64,000 nucleotides of DNA from Synechococcus sp. MU1643 (GTDB taxonomy: Bacteria; Cyanobacteriota; Cyanobacteriia; PCC-6307; Cyanobiaceae), in NCBI RefSeq assembly GCF_020514095.1, contig NZ_VTKY01000001.1:124001-188000 (forward strand), given 5' to 3'. This document shows positions 21,106-30,838 of this stretch, piece after piece (within the stretch, counting starts at the first letter, position 1; every line of letters starts with the position of its first letter). Position numbers and translations under genes: made by a program. Under the pieces are notes generated by a model that did not search any database, had not been told where the DNA came from, and worked only from the letters and a program-made list of their open reading frames with translations.

Positions 21106-22074
21106 ATGACTTTGCCCTCGGGCTTCAGCCCTGCAGCCCGATCCGCCTCAGCCCCCCTTGAGGTCTGTCTGCGGCGTGGATCGATTACGGAATCGGTGCA
21201 TCGCGTTCATGCGGTGGTTTGTGATGGCCGAGGACGGGTGTTGATGTCGGCAGGAAACCCCGGGCAGGAAAGTTTCATTCGTTCGGCTCTTAAACCCTTT
21301 CAGGCTCTGCCGTTTCTTAGCAGTGGAACCGCCGACCAACTGGATGTAGATGAACGGGGCATCGCCATCAGCTGCGCGTCCCATGCGGGTACCAATGCCC
21401 ACGCCCGGGAAGCCTTCAGATTGCTCTGGAAAGCAGAGTTGGACAGCTCCTCACTTCAATGTCCAGTTCCCAATGGGGCTGATAGCCCGCTGCAGCACAA
21501 TTGTTCTGGTAAGCACGCTGCCTTCCTGGCCACCAGTCGAAAGATGGGCTGGCCGATCGAGACCTATCTCCAGCAGGACCATCCGCTGCAGGTTGAAGTG
21601 AACCGCCGGGTCGCTGAACTGATCGGTCTACCTGCTGAGGAATTGGTTGCAGAACGGGATGACTGTGGTGCTCCCACCCTGGTGTTGCAGTTCGCTCAGA
21701 TGGCCTTGCTCTATGCCCACCTAGGCGCTTCACAGAATGCTGAATTCGAGCAGATCAGTCGAGCGATGCTGAGTCATCCCGATCTGGTGGCCGGCGAGGG
21801 TCGTTTTGACACCGAGCTGATGAGGCGCAGCCATGGTCAGGTCTTGAGCAAAGGTGGTGCAGAGGGTATTCAATGCCTCAGCCGCGTTGGTGAGGGTCTT
21901 GGAGTAGCCATCAAGGTGGAAGACGGCTCCCGTCGTGCCAAGCAAGCGGTTGCTCTGCATTTGTTGCGTCAACTGGAGTGGCTCACACCGATGGGGCTCG
22001 ATGAGCTCGATGAGCAGGTACTGGTCGTGAACCCGACCGTCAAGCTCAGAGTGTCCGGTGCCTTGCAGTCGTGA
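21106..22074 (+). CDS. L-asparaginase II-type protein
   Basis: Protein of 322 residues of the Asparaginase_II family (the Rhizobium-type thermolabile enzyme, unrelated in fold to E. coli AnsA/B). Visible blocks are EVCLRRGSITESVHRVHAVV, a Ser-rich FIRSALKPFQALPF, ISCASHAGTNAHAREA, NCSGKHAAFLA and GAEGIQCL. Family members with these Ser/Lys motifs hydrolyse asparagine to aspartate and ammonia, though some are uncharacterised. No signal peptide, so probably cytosolic. It is the last gene of the DUF3318-rsfS-ycf36 run, 45 bases before the initiator tRNA. Confidence 0.85.
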   Translation: MTLPSGFSPAARSASAPLEVCLRRGSITESVHRVHAVVCDGRGRVLMSAGNPGQESFIRSALKPFQALPFLSSGTADQLDVDERGIAISCASHAGTNAHAREAFRLLWKAELDSSSLQCPVPNGADSPLQHNCSGKHAAFLATSRKMGWPIETYLQQDHPLQVEVNRRVAELIGLPAEELVAERDDCGAPTLVLQFAQMALLYAHLGASQNAEFEQISRAMLSHPDLVAGEGRFDTELMRRSHGQVLSKGGAEGIQCLSRVGEGLGVAIKVEDGSRRAKQAVALHLLRQLEWLTPMGLDELDEQVLVVNPTVKLRVSGALQS

Positions 22075-22119
22075 CTTTGCTGTCACGTGCGACACCGACA
22101 TGTATGATTTTCAGGTCGT

Positions 22120-22196
<77 letters not shown>

Positions 22197-22214
22197 ACTC
22201 TGATTGAATAAGAG

Positions 22215-22240
22215 ATCTCCCTAACGGGAGATTTTTTTTT
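22215..22240 (+). terminator. Terminator after the initiator tRNA
   Basis: A 7-bp stem (ATCTCCC/GGGAGAT) with loop TAAC is followed by eight T residues, 18 bases after the tRNA end. The next gene starts 16 bases later, so its promoter must overlap this hairpin or lie upstream of it. Confidence 0.92.
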
Positions 22241-22255
22241 GCTTGTCGTACCTCT

Positions 22256-23899
22256 ATGAGCAGTCGCTCCATGAACTGCGATGGCCCTTGGGACGCCATT
22301 GTTGTTGGCTCGGGAGCGAGTGGCGGCGTGGCCGCCATGACCTTGTCTGAAGCAGGAGCGCGCGTGCTTGTGGTGGAGGCAGGACCTGACCTCAACAGCA
22401 CGCAAGCCTTCGGGTCTGAACCAGGAAATCTGCTGCGGCGGATCGTGGGCCTGATCAGCGGCAGCCACCGCCTGCAGTCCCAGCATCCCGGCTACTGGAA
22501 AGCCAACCCTCGTCTGTATGCCGACGAGCGTCTGCATCCCTACGAGCACCCGGCGGAACAGCCGTTTCTGTGGACGCGAGGTTTGCAGGTTGGCGGCCGC
22601 AGCCTCACATGGGGTGGCATCACCCTGCGTCTCTCGGATGAGGATCTGGCTGGTGTGGATGTGGAGGGTGAACAGGTCAGTTGGCCTTTGCGCAGCGGTG
22701 AGCTGACTTCTCACTACGCCGAACTGGAGCGCTGGCTAGGAGTTCATGGTGGGCGCGATGGTTTGAATCATCTGCCGGATGGCGAAACGCAACCGGCTCT
22801 GGCGGCGACGCCGGCGGAAGAGCGTTTTGCTGAAGCTGTAAGGCAACGGTTGGGTTATCCCGTGATTCCCTCAAGGGGGTTTGGTCCGGCGCCACAGGGA
22901 GAGGATCCCGCCTGGCCTCGTTCCAGCAGTCGCGGCAGCAGCCTTCCCCGCGCCATGGCCACAGGACGCACACAGCTGCTTTCTGCGCATTTGGTGGAGC
23001 ATCTGTTGATGGATGCAGGCGGAGACAAAGCCATTGGTGTGGTTGCCGTTGACCAATCCAACGGCAACCGCAGGGAGTTGAAGGCGGATCTCGTGGTCTT
23101 GGCTGCTTCCACGATCCAGACCGTGTCCATCCTGTTGCGTTCCCGTCGTGGGGAACAGAGCAACGGTTTGGACGACCCTTCAGGACGACTTGGAACACGC
23201 TTGATGGACCATGTGTCCACATCGCAGTTTTTTGCCTTCCCCGAGCCTGTTCAGGGCGATCAGCCCATGCTCACGGGGGCTGGAAGTTTTTTTGTTCCCT
23301 TTGGCCGACACCTGCCATCGGCTGATTTTCAGGGCGGCTATGGCCTCTGGGGTGGCATTGGACGGTTTGATCCGCCGCGGTGGTTGCGGCGTCGCCCTTC
23401 AACCATCACAGGGTTCCTCATTGGTCATGGCGAAGTTCTACCCAGGGCTGACAACAGGGTGACCCTGAGTGAGCGCATGGACCGCTGGGGCGTGCGTGTC
23501 CCCTCGATTGCCTGCCGTTGGAGCGGCAATGAATTGGCAATGGTGGGGCACATGCGCGCTTCAATTCAGGCCTGCATTACCGCCGCCGGAGGCGAAGCCA
23601 AATCGATCAAAGACCTCTTCCACCTGCCCTTGGTTGAGCCTTTCCTGGAGGGAGCTGTTGCGCTATCGGACGGTGCAGCCCCCCCTGGCTACTACATCCA
23701 CGAGGTGGGAGGGGCTGCGATGGGGGGAAGTGAGACCAGCAGCGTTGTTGATTCCTCTAACCGTCTTTGGCGAGCTCCCAACGTTCTTGTGGTGGATGGC
23801 GCCTGTTGGCCGACGTCGGCTTGGCAGAGCCCAACCCTAACGATGATGGCCCTGAGCCGTCGGGCCTGTCTGATGGCCCTCAGTGGTCGGGGCGGATGA
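22256..23899 (+). CDS. GMC-family FAD oxidoreductase
   Basis: Protein of 547 residues with the FAD-binding motif AIVVGSGASGGVAAMTLSEAG at residues about 13-33 (core GSGASGG). The GMC segment TRGLQVGGRSLTWGGI is near residue 105. The C-terminal substrate/FAD domain ends NVLVVDGACWPTSAWQSPTLTMMALSRRAC. These are typical of glucose-methanol-choline oxidoreductases, which oxidise alcohols; the substrate is not evident. The catalytic His region may be HEVGGAAMGG near residue 484. The start is ATG at 22256. The 3' end overlaps the convergent DUF2811 gene by 20 bases. Confidence 0.88.
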   Translation: MSSRSMNCDGPWDAIVVGSGASGGVAAMTLSEAGARVLVVEAGPDLNSTQAFGSEPGNLLRRIVGLISGSHRLQSQHPGYWKANPRLYADERLHPYEHPAEQPFLWTRGLQVGGRSLTWGGITLRLSDEDLAGVDVEGEQVSWPLRSGELTSHYAELERWLGVHGGRDGLNHLPDGETQPALAATPAEERFAEAVRQRLGYPVIPSRGFGPAPQGEDPAWPRSSSRGSSLPRAMATGRTQLLSAHLVEHLLMDAGGDKAIGVVAVDQSNGNRRELKADLVVLAASTIQTVSILLRSRRGEQSNGLDDPSGRLGTRLMDHVSTSQFFAFPEPVQGDQPMLTGAGSFFVPFGRHLPSADFQGGYGLWGGIGRFDPPRWLRRRPSTITGFLIGHGEVLPRADNRVTLSERMDRWGVRVPSIACRWSGNELAMVGHMRASIQACITAAGGEAKSIKDLFHLPLVEPFLEGAVALSDGAAPPGYYIHEVGGAAMGGSETSSVVDSSNRLWRAPNVLVVDGACWPTSAWQSPTLTMMALSRRACLMALSGRGG

Positions 23900-24146
23900 A
23901 CAGATCGTCGAGATAGCGCTCGGTAACGGCGCGGTCGTCACAGCCGTTCTGAAACAGAAAGTGGGCGAGAGCAGAACTCATCACGCGGTATTGGTCCCAG
24001 GTGGGGTTCTCCCCGAGGAAATCCTTCATGCCTCGATAGAGCACCTCGGGGATTTCCGTTTCCAGGCTCACGTAGCTGGCTTTTGAAGCAGTACCGCGCT
24101 CAGTGGTCCCCTTTTCATGGCATCGCTCAAGGTGATTTCGATTCAT
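23880..24146 (-). CDS. DUF2811 family small protein
   Basis: Protein of 88 residues from ATG 24146; a TTG at 24176 would add 10 residues. The C-terminal two-thirds carries the family pattern VSLETEIPEVLYRGMKDFL, DQYRVMSSALAHFLFQNG and VTERYLDDLF. DUF2811 is a small helical family seen in cyanobacteria, with no known function. It is convergent with, and overlaps, the GMC oxidoreductase. Confidence 0.75.
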   Translation of the reverse strand: MNRNHLERCHEKGTTERGTASKASYVSLETEIPEVLYRGMKDFLGENPTWDQYRVMSSALAHFLFQNGCDDRAVTERYLDDLFIRPDH

Positions 24147-24176
24147 TCCTTCCGGCTTGTCCCTGTCCAACGCCAA

Positions 24177-24549
24177 CTATGAAAGCCACATAACCGGCGC
24201 TTGCGTCAAAGCCGTCCACTTTTGTTGAATTGCAGGTGAGACGAGATGAGACGGCAGTCTGTGACTGGGTCTGAGTGCATGAGCAATGACGAAATGCGGT
24301 TGGCCTAGGTCGGATAGGAAGTCTGTCAACCCAGTGGCACGATTCCCTCAGAAATTCACAGGTTGACCGTCACAGCCGGCGGGCCAACTTCTGCCTGTGG
24401 AAAACGACGTTGTTTTTTGTGGAAAAAGAGGGTGGACCCTGGCGAAGCAATTTCGATAAGAAAGCCTGATCTTTGCTTCGTCGCTGCAGTCGCTTTCGAG
24501 AACCGTGTCATTGGTCACTGGGAAACCGTTTCCCTTAAGGGATATGGAC
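24177..24549. other. Intergenic region, no gene recognised
   Basis: 373 bases between the DUF2811 start and the cbiX stop. I see no convincing protein, tRNA or terminator. A 65-codon open frame at 24363-24560 on the plus strand lacks family features and runs into the convergent cbiX end, so I do not call it. The DUF2811 promoter should lie at the left edge. Confidence 0.5.
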
Positions 24550-25668
24550 TCAATCTTTAGGAGTGTCGCTTCTGCGTTGCAGCGTTACCGGCCCAAGGGG
24601 GTGATCGGAATGGGGATAGGGCGGGTGATGGTGCGCATGGCTGTGGTCTGACCCATGGCTTTGGTCTGAAGGGTGGCCGTGGTCATGGGCAATCGGGATG
24701 CCGTCGGGTTGGCAGGCACCCGTGCACTCCAGTTCGCAGAGCGTGCAGCTTTCCGCAAGTCCTTCCACATGGTGGTGGTGGCTTTCCTGAGCACGTCCCA
24801 CGTCCTGTTCGAAACCCAGCACCTGGGCGCGGTACTTGCAAAGTGAGCAGTTCATGGCGGTGTCCCCCCGCAACACCTCTTCGACCCGTTCTTTGAAGGT
24901 GTCCACCACCAAGGTGTGGTCGCCTAGATAGCCCGCAGAGAGAAACTCCACCTCGGGATGATCGGCAGCCACCAGCTCGGTGTGTTGGCGGATTCGGCTC
25001 ACCAGAACCCCTGAAAAGAGGAAATAGGGCACGACCACCACACGGCGGAAGCCCAGCTTTACGGCGTGACGAAGCCCCGGTTCCACCAAGGGGAAGGTCA
25101 CGCCCGAGTACACCGTTTCTCCCCAGCCAAAGCCAAACCCCTCCACCAACAGCCGCGTCACCTTGGCCACGTTGGAGTTGGCGTCTGGATCCGAGGAACC
25201 TCGACCCACCACCACCAGCAGGGTTTCGGCCAGTGGAACGTCGTGCTTCGCCGCATCCAGGCACTCCTGAACGCGGGCTCCGGCGGCCGATACCATCAAC
25301 CGGTCCACCCCCAGCTCCCGGCCGTAATCGATCGGTAAACCCGTTTCGGCCGTGTAGGTGTTCAGGACAGAGGGGATGTCGTTCTTGGCATGCCCTGCAG
25401 CGAAAAGCATGGCTGGAATGGCCAGCACCTTGGTGACGCCTTTTTGCCTGAGCGCTTCAAGGCCATCGCGAAGGATGGGGCGGGCGAATTCCAGGTAGCC
25501 GTGCTCCACCGGCATGGGGGCGAGCCGAGGTCGCAGGGCGTCCACCATCTGTGCGAATTCTTCGACGGCCAATCGGTTGCGACTGCCGTGGCCGCAGATC
25601 AGAACGCCAAGGCGCTCGTTGCTGTTTTCCGCGTGCTGTTCGGCCAAAAGGTCGCTCTGCTGTTCCAA
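24550..25668 (-). CDS. cbiX: Sirohydrochlorin chelatase, long CbiX type
   Basis: Two tandem CbiX/SirB-like domains make a chelatase that inserts cobalt (cobalamin) or iron (siroheme) into sirohydrochlorin. The protein has 372 residues. The catalytic His is in LICGHGSRNRLAV near residue 26. The second half has LLVVVGRGSSDPDAN and VVVVPYFLFSGVL. The C-terminal third adds Cys motifs (MNCSLCKYR near 274-282 and CTLCELECTGAC) and a His-rich tail (HDHGH, HSHAHHHPPYPHSDH). A Cys/His tail of this kind marks the long CbiX form described in Bacillus. TTG at 25668 is the apparent start. Divergent from the FAD oxidase gene with 27 bases between starts. Confidence 0.88.
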   Translation of the reverse strand: MEQQSDLLAEQHAENSNERLGVLICGHGSRNRLAVEEFAQMVDALRPRLAPMPVEHGYLEFARPILRDGLEALRQKGVTKVLAIPAMLFAAGHAKNDIPSVLNTYTAETGLPIDYGRELGVDRLMVSAAGARVQECLDAAKHDVPLAETLLVVVGRGSSDPDANSNVAKVTRLLVEGFGFGWGETVYSGVTFPLVEPGLRHAVKLGFRRVVVVPYFLFSGVLVSRIRQHTELVAADHPEVEFLSAGYLGDHTLVVDTFKERVEEVLRGDTAMNCSLCKYRAQVLGFEQDVGRAQESHHHHVEGLAESCTLCELECTGACQPDGIPIAHDHGHPSDQSHGSDHSHAHHHPPYPHSDHPLGPVTLQRRSDTPKD

Positions 25669-25695
25669 TGGTTTGACGATATCGGTCGCATCGCA

Positions 25696-26901
25696 ATGGA
25701 TTCAGACCGTCCCGTTTTCTTCAATGCGCAGGCGGCTGATGCAAGGCGATCCGGTCTGGTTTCCCCTCGACCAGAGGAGTTGGCAGCTTTGGTTCAGAAC
25801 TGGACTGGCCCCCGGCCGCTGCGTCTCTGTGGTGGTGGGACTACGTCGCGGGCCGCCGTGGCCGATCACTGGACCCTGGATCTTCAAACCCACTTCCAAC
25901 GTTTGGAGTGGCAGCCCGCGGATCAGTCGGTCTGGATTGGAGGGGGCTGCCGCATGGGAGGGGTGCTGGAGGCCTTGCTTCCCTACGGCCGAACCGTGGC
26001 TGCTGGTTTGTCGGGTCTGCCTGGGCTTGGCTATGTGCTCACGGGCGGCATGGGGCCGCTGAGCCGGCAGGTGGGGCTCGCGGTTGATCAAGTACTTGAG
26101 ATCCATGGGGTCTGGGGCGATGGCAGCCCCTTTGCGCTGTCTCGGGCCGCCGATGCTGGTTCGCTGGAGTGGCGGAGCCTATGTGGTGCAGCGCCGTTTT
26201 TGGGGGTGGTGAGCGAGCTGCGCATGAGTACCCAGCCGCTGGTGCCGCTTTGGGTGGAGCAGTGCGTGGTGTCTCCGAATCAACTGCCTGAGTTCATGCT
26301 TCAGGCGGAAGCGGCCGACGCCAGCGCCAGCCTGCAGTGGCACTGGGAGAGCGCTGAGGTGGTGCAGTTGCTCCGGATTGCTGATGCTCCATGGGCTGGT
26401 GCGCAGAAGATCGATGGGTTGCATCAGCTCCCGCCGCTGCGGGGATTGGCTCCAATGCCTCCCCGCTCTCACACGGAGGTGGTTGGCTTGTTGGGGCCAG
26501 CAGCGGCTGAGCTCTGGGGGCCTTTGATGCCGGATTTATGCCGTTTGCTGCAGCACCGTCCTCATCCGATCTGCAGCCTGGCCTGTCAGCAGCTTGGGGC
26601 GGCGACGCAACAGGTTGCGGTGGAGGCCAGCTCATTTGTGCACCGCAACGCCGAGTGGAAACCATGGATCACGGCCGCGTGGACGCCCGGGGATGCCCCT
26701 GGCCAAAGGCGCAGCCTCGCTTGGTTGGAGGAGGTCTGGCAGATTCTCCAGCCGGCCTGCCCTGGTGTGCATCTGGCGCAGTTTCACGACCATCTGCCCT
26801 TCCATCACAAGGAGTTGGAAGCAGCGTTCGGCCCCTGGTTGCTCGAGTTGCGAAAGCTGAAACAGCGCTTGGATCCAGCAGGCACCCTGCCGACGCTCTG
26901 A
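25696..26901 (+). CDS. FAD-binding (PCMH-type) oxidoreductase
   Basis: Protein of 401 residues from ATG 25696. An N-terminal FAD_binding_4-like domain shows RPLRLCGGGTTSRAAV, VWIGGGCRMGGVLEALLPYGRTVAAGLSGLPGLGYVLTGGMGPLSR, landmarks GGCRMGGVL and GGMGPLSRQVG. This is the pattern of glycolate oxidase/D-lactate dehydrogenase-type flavoenzymes. The C-terminal part has no strong motif, and the substrate is unknown. The frame is open upstream to 25390 across the cbiX gene; the ATG after the divergent cbiX start is preferred. The next gene, SulP, follows 30 bases later. Confidence 0.82.
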   Translation: MDSDRPVFFNAQAADARRSGLVSPRPEELAALVQNWTGPRPLRLCGGGTTSRAAVADHWTLDLQTHFQRLEWQPADQSVWIGGGCRMGGVLEALLPYGRTVAAGLSGLPGLGYVLTGGMGPLSRQVGLAVDQVLEIHGVWGDGSPFALSRAADAGSLEWRSLCGAAPFLGVVSELRMSTQPLVPLWVEQCVVSPNQLPEFMLQAEAADASASLQWHWESAEVVQLLRIADAPWAGAQKIDGLHQLPPLRGLAPMPPRSHTEVVGLLGPAAAELWGPLMPDLCRLLQHRPHPICSLACQQLGAATQQVAVEASSFVHRNAEWKPWITAAWTPGDAPGQRRSLAWLEEVWQILQPACPGVHLAQFHDHLPFHHKELEAAFGPWLLELRKLKQRLDPAGTLPTL

Positions 26902-26931
26902 TTTACGGTCGCCGATAACCGGCATCCATTG

Positions 26932-28494
26932 ATGGCCAAACGATTCAGCCCAACCCTGGTGAATCAGTGGTTGGCCAACCCCAGCAAAGACCTGCTTTCG
27001 GGTCTGGTGGTGGCTTTCGCGATGATTCCCGAGGCCATTGCCTTTTCGGGGATCGCTGGGGTTGATCCCAAGGTGGGCCTGTTCGGAGCGTTCTGCCTGT
27101 CGTTGACCATCGCCGTCGTGGGTGGTCGCATGGCCATGATCACCTCAGCCACCGGCTCTACGGCCCTTTTGATGACAGGGCTTGTGGCCACCGGTGAAGC
27201 CAGGGGGCCAGGCCTGGGTGTCCAGTACTTGATGGTGGCCGGGCTCGTGACGGGTCTACTGCAGATCCTCTGGGGTTATCTGCGTCTTGCCTATCAGATG
27301 CGCTTTGTTCCTCAAGGGGTGCTGAGCGGCTTCGTCAATGCGCTTGCCTTGCTTATTTTTCAGGCCCAGCTGCCCCAGCTCGGTCTCAATCTTCATGCTG
27401 GAGATGTTGACCATGGGGCCTCGTCGTTGCTCCCCCATGGCGGCCAGATCCCCGTCGTCTGGGGCTTGGTCCTGCTGGGTCTGGTGATCATCTATGGCCT
27501 TCCCCGGCTGACCCGGGTGGTGCCTTCACAGCTGGTGGCCATCATTGTTCTGACCGCCATCAGTGTGGGATTCAGCTTCGACATCCCCACGGTCAGCAGT
27601 CTCGGCACCCTTCCGGCAGGGCTTCCCTCCTTCAGCCTTCCCTTCGGTGAAAGCGGTGTTCCCTTCAGCTTGGACACCCTTGGCTTGGTGCTCCCCACAG
27701 CCTTGGCCATCTCCCTGGTGGGTCTGATGGAAACCTTCCTGACCCAGGACATCCTCGACGACAAGACCGATACCACCACCAATAAAAACGTTGAGGCCAG
27801 GGGGCAAGGCATCGCCAATATCGTCGCGTCCCTGTTCGGTGGCATGGCCGGCTGTGCCCTGGTGGGTCAGTCCGTGATGAATGTGGACAACGGCGGTCGC
27901 ACGCGGCTCTCAACCCTGTTCTCGGGGGTGAGCCTGCTGGCGATGATCCTGCTGGCAGGGCCCTGGCTCAAGCAAATTCCGATGGCGGCCCTGGTGGCCG
28001 TGATGATCAGCATCGCTGTCAGCACCGCTGACATCAACGGTCTGCGCAATCTGCGTCGCATCCCCAAGAGCGACACCTCGGTGATGTTGATGACCTTTGC
28101 CGTCACGATGCTCACCACCCCTCACAACCTCGCCCTTGGCGTGTTGGCTGGCGTGGCACTGGCAGGAATTCTGTTCAGCCGCAAGGTGGCCAAGGTGATT
28201 CAGGTGGAGGCTGTCGAGATCGGTGATCAGGAGCGGTTGTACCGCGTGCAGGGGCAGCTGTTTTTTGTGAGCAAGGTGTATTTCCTTCAGGGATTTGATC
28301 TTCACGACCATCCAGAGCGCATCACGATTGATCTCTCCCAAGCCCATATTTGGGACCAGAGCGGCGTGGCTGCGTTGGATCAGCTCATCCGCAAATACCG
28401 CAGCGGTGGATCTGTTGTCAGCGTGATTGGTCTGAACGAGGAAAGCCTTGATCTGTTCGAGCGGATCGGCGGTCAGGAATCAGCCCATGCATGA
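26932..28494 (+). CDS. SulP-family anion transporter with STAS domain
   Basis: Inner-membrane transporter of 520 residues. The N-terminal part holds about ten to fourteen hydrophobic helices, starting [33 protein letters not shown] (SulP signature; core [12 protein letters not shown]). The C-terminus is a STAS domain ([23 protein letters not shown]). SulP proteins carry sulfate, bicarbonate or other anions. The cyanobacterial bicarbonate transporter BicA belongs to the family, but this sequence is not close enough by eye to assign that role. ATG at 26932 follows a TTG codon in frame. The 3' end overlaps a convergent small gene by 22 bases. Confidence 0.9.
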   Translation: MAKRFSPTLVNQWLANPSKDLLSGLVVAFAMIPEAIAFSGIAGVDPKVGLFGAFCLSLTIAVVGGRMAMITSATGSTALLMTGLVATGEARGPGLGVQYLMVAGLVTGLLQILWGYLRLAYQMRFVPQGVLSGFVNALALLIFQAQLPQLGLNLHAGDVDHGASSLLPHGGQIPVVWGLVLLGLVIIYGLPRLTRVVPSQLVAIIVLTAISVGFSFDIPTVSSLGTLPAGLPSFSLPFGESGVPFSLDTLGLVLPTALAISLVGLMETFLTQDILDDKTDTTTNKNVEARGQGIANIVASLFGGMAGCALVGQSVMNVDNGGRTRLSTLFSGVSLLAMILLAGPWLKQIPMAALVAVMISIAVSTADINGLRNLRRIPKSDTSVMLMTFAVTMLTTPHNLALGVLAGVALAGILFSRKVAKVIQVEAVEIGDQERLYRVQGQLFFVSKVYFLQGFDLHDHPERITIDLSQAHIWDQSGVAALDQLIRKYRSGGSVVSVIGLNEESLDLFERIGGQESAHA

Positions 28495-28796
28495 GCCTCA
28501 GCTTGGTTGGCATGACAGGCACTGAGGTCTTGGCGCATCGCCATGAGCCGCTGCTGAATCTGCACGTCATCAGGGTTGATCGCCATGTACTGCTCGGTGA
28601 CATCGTTGCCGATACTCATTAATAGGCAAAGGGTCTGAACATCACGTCCGGCTCGTTGTTGAGCACTCTCTAGAAGAAAACTCAACAGAGCCATCTTGTT
28701 GTTGTAACTGCCACGGTCTTGTTCTTCCCATGCGACAGCACCGGGAGCAGTGGTTCCAGCGATCAGTCCGGCCAAAAGGCAGGCCCAGACCCTCAT
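28473..28796 (-). CDS. Small secreted protein, function unknown
   Basis: Protein of 107 residues with an N-terminal signal peptide (VWACLLAGLIAGTTAPGAVAW, likely cleavage after AVA). The mature part is helical and acidic, with two Cys residues (TLCLLMSIGN and LSACHANQ) that could form a disulfide. I do not recognise a family. The start is ATG at 28796. It is convergent with the SulP gene (22-base overlap) and divergent from the amino-acid transporter operon, whose first start is 90 bases away. Confidence 0.65.
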   Translation of the reverse strand: MRVWACLLAGLIAGTTAPGAVAWEEQDRGSYNNKMALLSFLLESAQQRAGRDVQTLCLLMSIGNDVTEQYMAINPDDVQIQQRLMAMRQDLSACHANQAEAHAWADS

Positions 28797-28886
28797 TGCA
28801 CCATTGTTGATTGCCGTGAACGTAGATCGGACGTGATGGCTTTGCTCGGGATCTGGGACAATCCCACCCGATTCGTACCAACGCTG

Positions 28887-29948
28887 ATGTTCCGATCCAG
28901 TTCGCGTGTTCTGATCGTTGCGTTGGCCGGGTTGTCCTCTTTGCTTGCGTCCTGCGCGTCACTGGACAGTGCGGCTGGATCGCGTCTTGATCTGGTCAAA
29001 GCGCGTGGAGAGTTGCTTTGTGGGGTGAGCGGCAAGATTCCAGGCTTCAGTTTTCTCAGCCCTGATGGGCGTTACACCGGCCTGGATGTCGACATCTGCC
29101 GTGCCATGGCTGCTGCTTTTGTTGGTGATGCTGAGAAGGTTCAGTACCGGCCTCTAACCGCGCCTGAGCGGTTCACGGCCTTGCGATCGGGCGAGATCGA
29201 TCTGTTGTCCCGCAACACCACCCACACCCTCAGCCGCGATGCGGTGGGGGGCAACGGGTTGCGCTTTGGGCCTGTGGTGTTCCATGACGGACAGGGCCTG
29301 ATGGTGAATGCCACCAGCGGAGTGCGTGTGCTGGCTGATTTGAGTGGTAAGTCCATTTGCGTGGGATCGGGCACCACGACCGAGCAAAACCTCAACGATG
29401 CCTTCGCTTCCCAGGGGCTTCCTTACACACCAATCAAATACCAAGACCTCAATCAGGTGGTTGGCGGCTACCTCCAGGGGCGCTGCGAAGCCATGACGTC
29501 TGATCGGTCGCAACTGGCTGCGGCACGCTCAGGTTTCAGTGATCCCCAGGCGCATCTGATCCTTGATGACCGGATTAGCAAGGAGCCCTTGGCTCCAGCT
29601 GTGGTGGGGGGGGACCAGCCCATGGGTGATGCCATGACTTGGGTGGTCAACGCCCTGATCGAAGCCGAGGAACGGGGCATCACCCAAGGGAATGTGGATG
29701 CGGTGGTGAAGCAAGCCGCAGCCGATCCCTCCCAAACCGCTCTGCGGCGCTTCTTGGGTGTGGATCCAGGCCTGGGCCGAAAACTCGGACTGGCCGATGA
29801 CTTTGTCGTTCAAATGATCCGTGCCACCGGCAATTACGGCGAGATCTACAACCGCCATCTCGGACCGGACAGTGCTGTGGCGATTCCAAGGGGGGCGAAC
29901 CGCCTGGGCGGTGAAGGTGGTTTGATGATTTCCCCACCGTTCACCTGA
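28887..29948 (+). CDS. aapJ: General amino-acid ABC transporter, substrate-binding protein
   Basis: Periplasmic binding protein of 353 residues. A lipoprotein signal (VALAGLSSLLASC, lipobox Cys near residue 22) leads into the SBP_bac_3 fold: RGELLCGVSGKIPGFSF, GLDVDICRAMAAAF, and TLSRDAVGGNGLRFGPVVFHDGQGLMV. This long form, with about 100 extra residues compared with single-amino-acid binders, is typical of AapJ/BztA/NatF. ATG at 28887 is chosen over an upstream frame start because the signal peptide begins there. Its TGA overlaps the next ATG (TGATG); four genes form one operon. Confidence 0.93.
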   Translation: MFRSSSRVLIVALAGLSSLLASCASLDSAAGSRLDLVKARGELLCGVSGKIPGFSFLSPDGRYTGLDVDICRAMAAAFVGDAEKVQYRPLTAPERFTALRSGEIDLLSRNTTHTLSRDAVGGNGLRFGPVVFHDGQGLMVNATSGVRVLADLSGKSICVGSGTTTEQNLNDAFASQGLPYTPIKYQDLNQVVGGYLQGRCEAMTSDRSQLAAARSGFSDPQAHLILDDRISKEPLAPAVVGGDQPMGDAMTWVVNALIEAEERGITQGNVDAVVKQAAADPSQTALRRFLGVDPGLGRKLGLADDFVVQMIRATGNYGEIYNRHLGPDSAVAIPRGANRLGGEGGLMISPPFT

Positions 29949-30838
29949 TGCGGCAGCGTCGTCTTCTGGTTCAGGTTGGTGTCGCCGCCGTTCTGATCGG
30001 CCTTCTGGCTCTGTTGGTCAACAATCTGGCCGTCAATCTGATCCGGACGGGCTTGGGGCTGGGTTTTGGCTGGCTGGGTCGACCCGCTGGTTTTGCACTG
30101 GCGGAAACAGCTCTCCCCTATGCCCCATCCGATAGCTACCTCTGGGCCTTGACCATCGGTTGGCTTAACAGCCTGAAGGTGATCGCAGCTGGTCTGGTGT
30201 TGGCCACCGTCCTGGGTGTGGCTGCTGGTGCAGCCCGCAGCAGCAATAACCGTTTGCTGAGCAGCCTGGCTGGGGGCTACGTGGCGTTGATTCGTCAGAT
30301 TCCTCTGCTCCTGCAGTTGCTGTTCTGGTATTTCGTTGCCTTCCTTGGCCTTCCGTCGGTGCCGATCGGTGGGTTGATCCGGCTTTCGAATCAGGGCATT
30401 CAGTTGTTAGGCCTGAATCTCAGCGTTGAATTTTGTGCGGTTCTTGTCGGGCTCACGGTGTTCACGGGTGCGTCGATTGCAGAGATCGTGCGCGGTGGCA
30501 TCAACGCTGTGCCAAGGGGCCAGTGGGAGGCCTTTCGCAGCCTTGGACTTGGGGAAGGGCTAGGGCTGCGTCGGATTGTGTTGCCCCAGGCGCTTCCGGC
30601 GATTCTTCCTGCGCTCACGAGCCAATACCTCAATCTCGCGAAGAACAGCACCCTGGCGATTGCCGTGGGCTACGCCGATCTCTACGCCGTCAGTGACACC
30701 ACCATCACCCAAACCGGCCGCGCCATTGAAGGCTTCCTGCTGCTGCTGCTCAGCTTTCTGCTGCTGAATTTGTTGATCAGCGGCGGCATGGCTGCCTTCA
30801 ACCGTGCCGTTCTGGGCCGTCTCAACAGGAGCCGTTGA
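29948..30838 (+). CDS. aapQ: General amino-acid ABC transporter, permease Q
   Basis: Inner-membrane permease of 296 residues with several hydrophobic segments. The EAA-type loop EIVRGGINAVPRGQWEAFRSLGLGEGLGLRRIVLPQALPAILP (landmarks EIVRGG and EAFRSLGL) contacts the ATPase. TM helices before it (GLVLATVLGVAAGAA) match the HisM/AapQ family. It pairs with the following permease to form the channel for a broad range of amino acids. The start overlaps the aapJ stop by one base. Confidence 0.92.
   Translation: MRQRRLLVQVGVAAVLIGLLALLVNNLAVNLIRTGLGLGFGWLGRPAGFALAETALPYAPSDSYLWALTIGWLNSLKVIAAGLVLATVLGVAAGAARSSNNRLLSSLAGGYVALIRQIPLLLQLLFWYFVAFLGLPSVPIGGLIRLSNQGIQLLGLNLSVEFCAVLVGLTVFTGASIAEIVRGGINAVPRGQWEAFRSLGLGEGLGLRRIVLPQALPAILPALTSQYLNLAKNSTLAIAVGYADLYAVSDTTITQTGRAIEGFLLLLLSFLLLNLLISGGMAAFNRAVLGRLNRSR

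Noticed and set aside
24363-24560. 65-codon plus-strand frame between DUF2811 and cbiX
   Set aside because: No family features and it overlaps the cbiX end; treated as intergenic.
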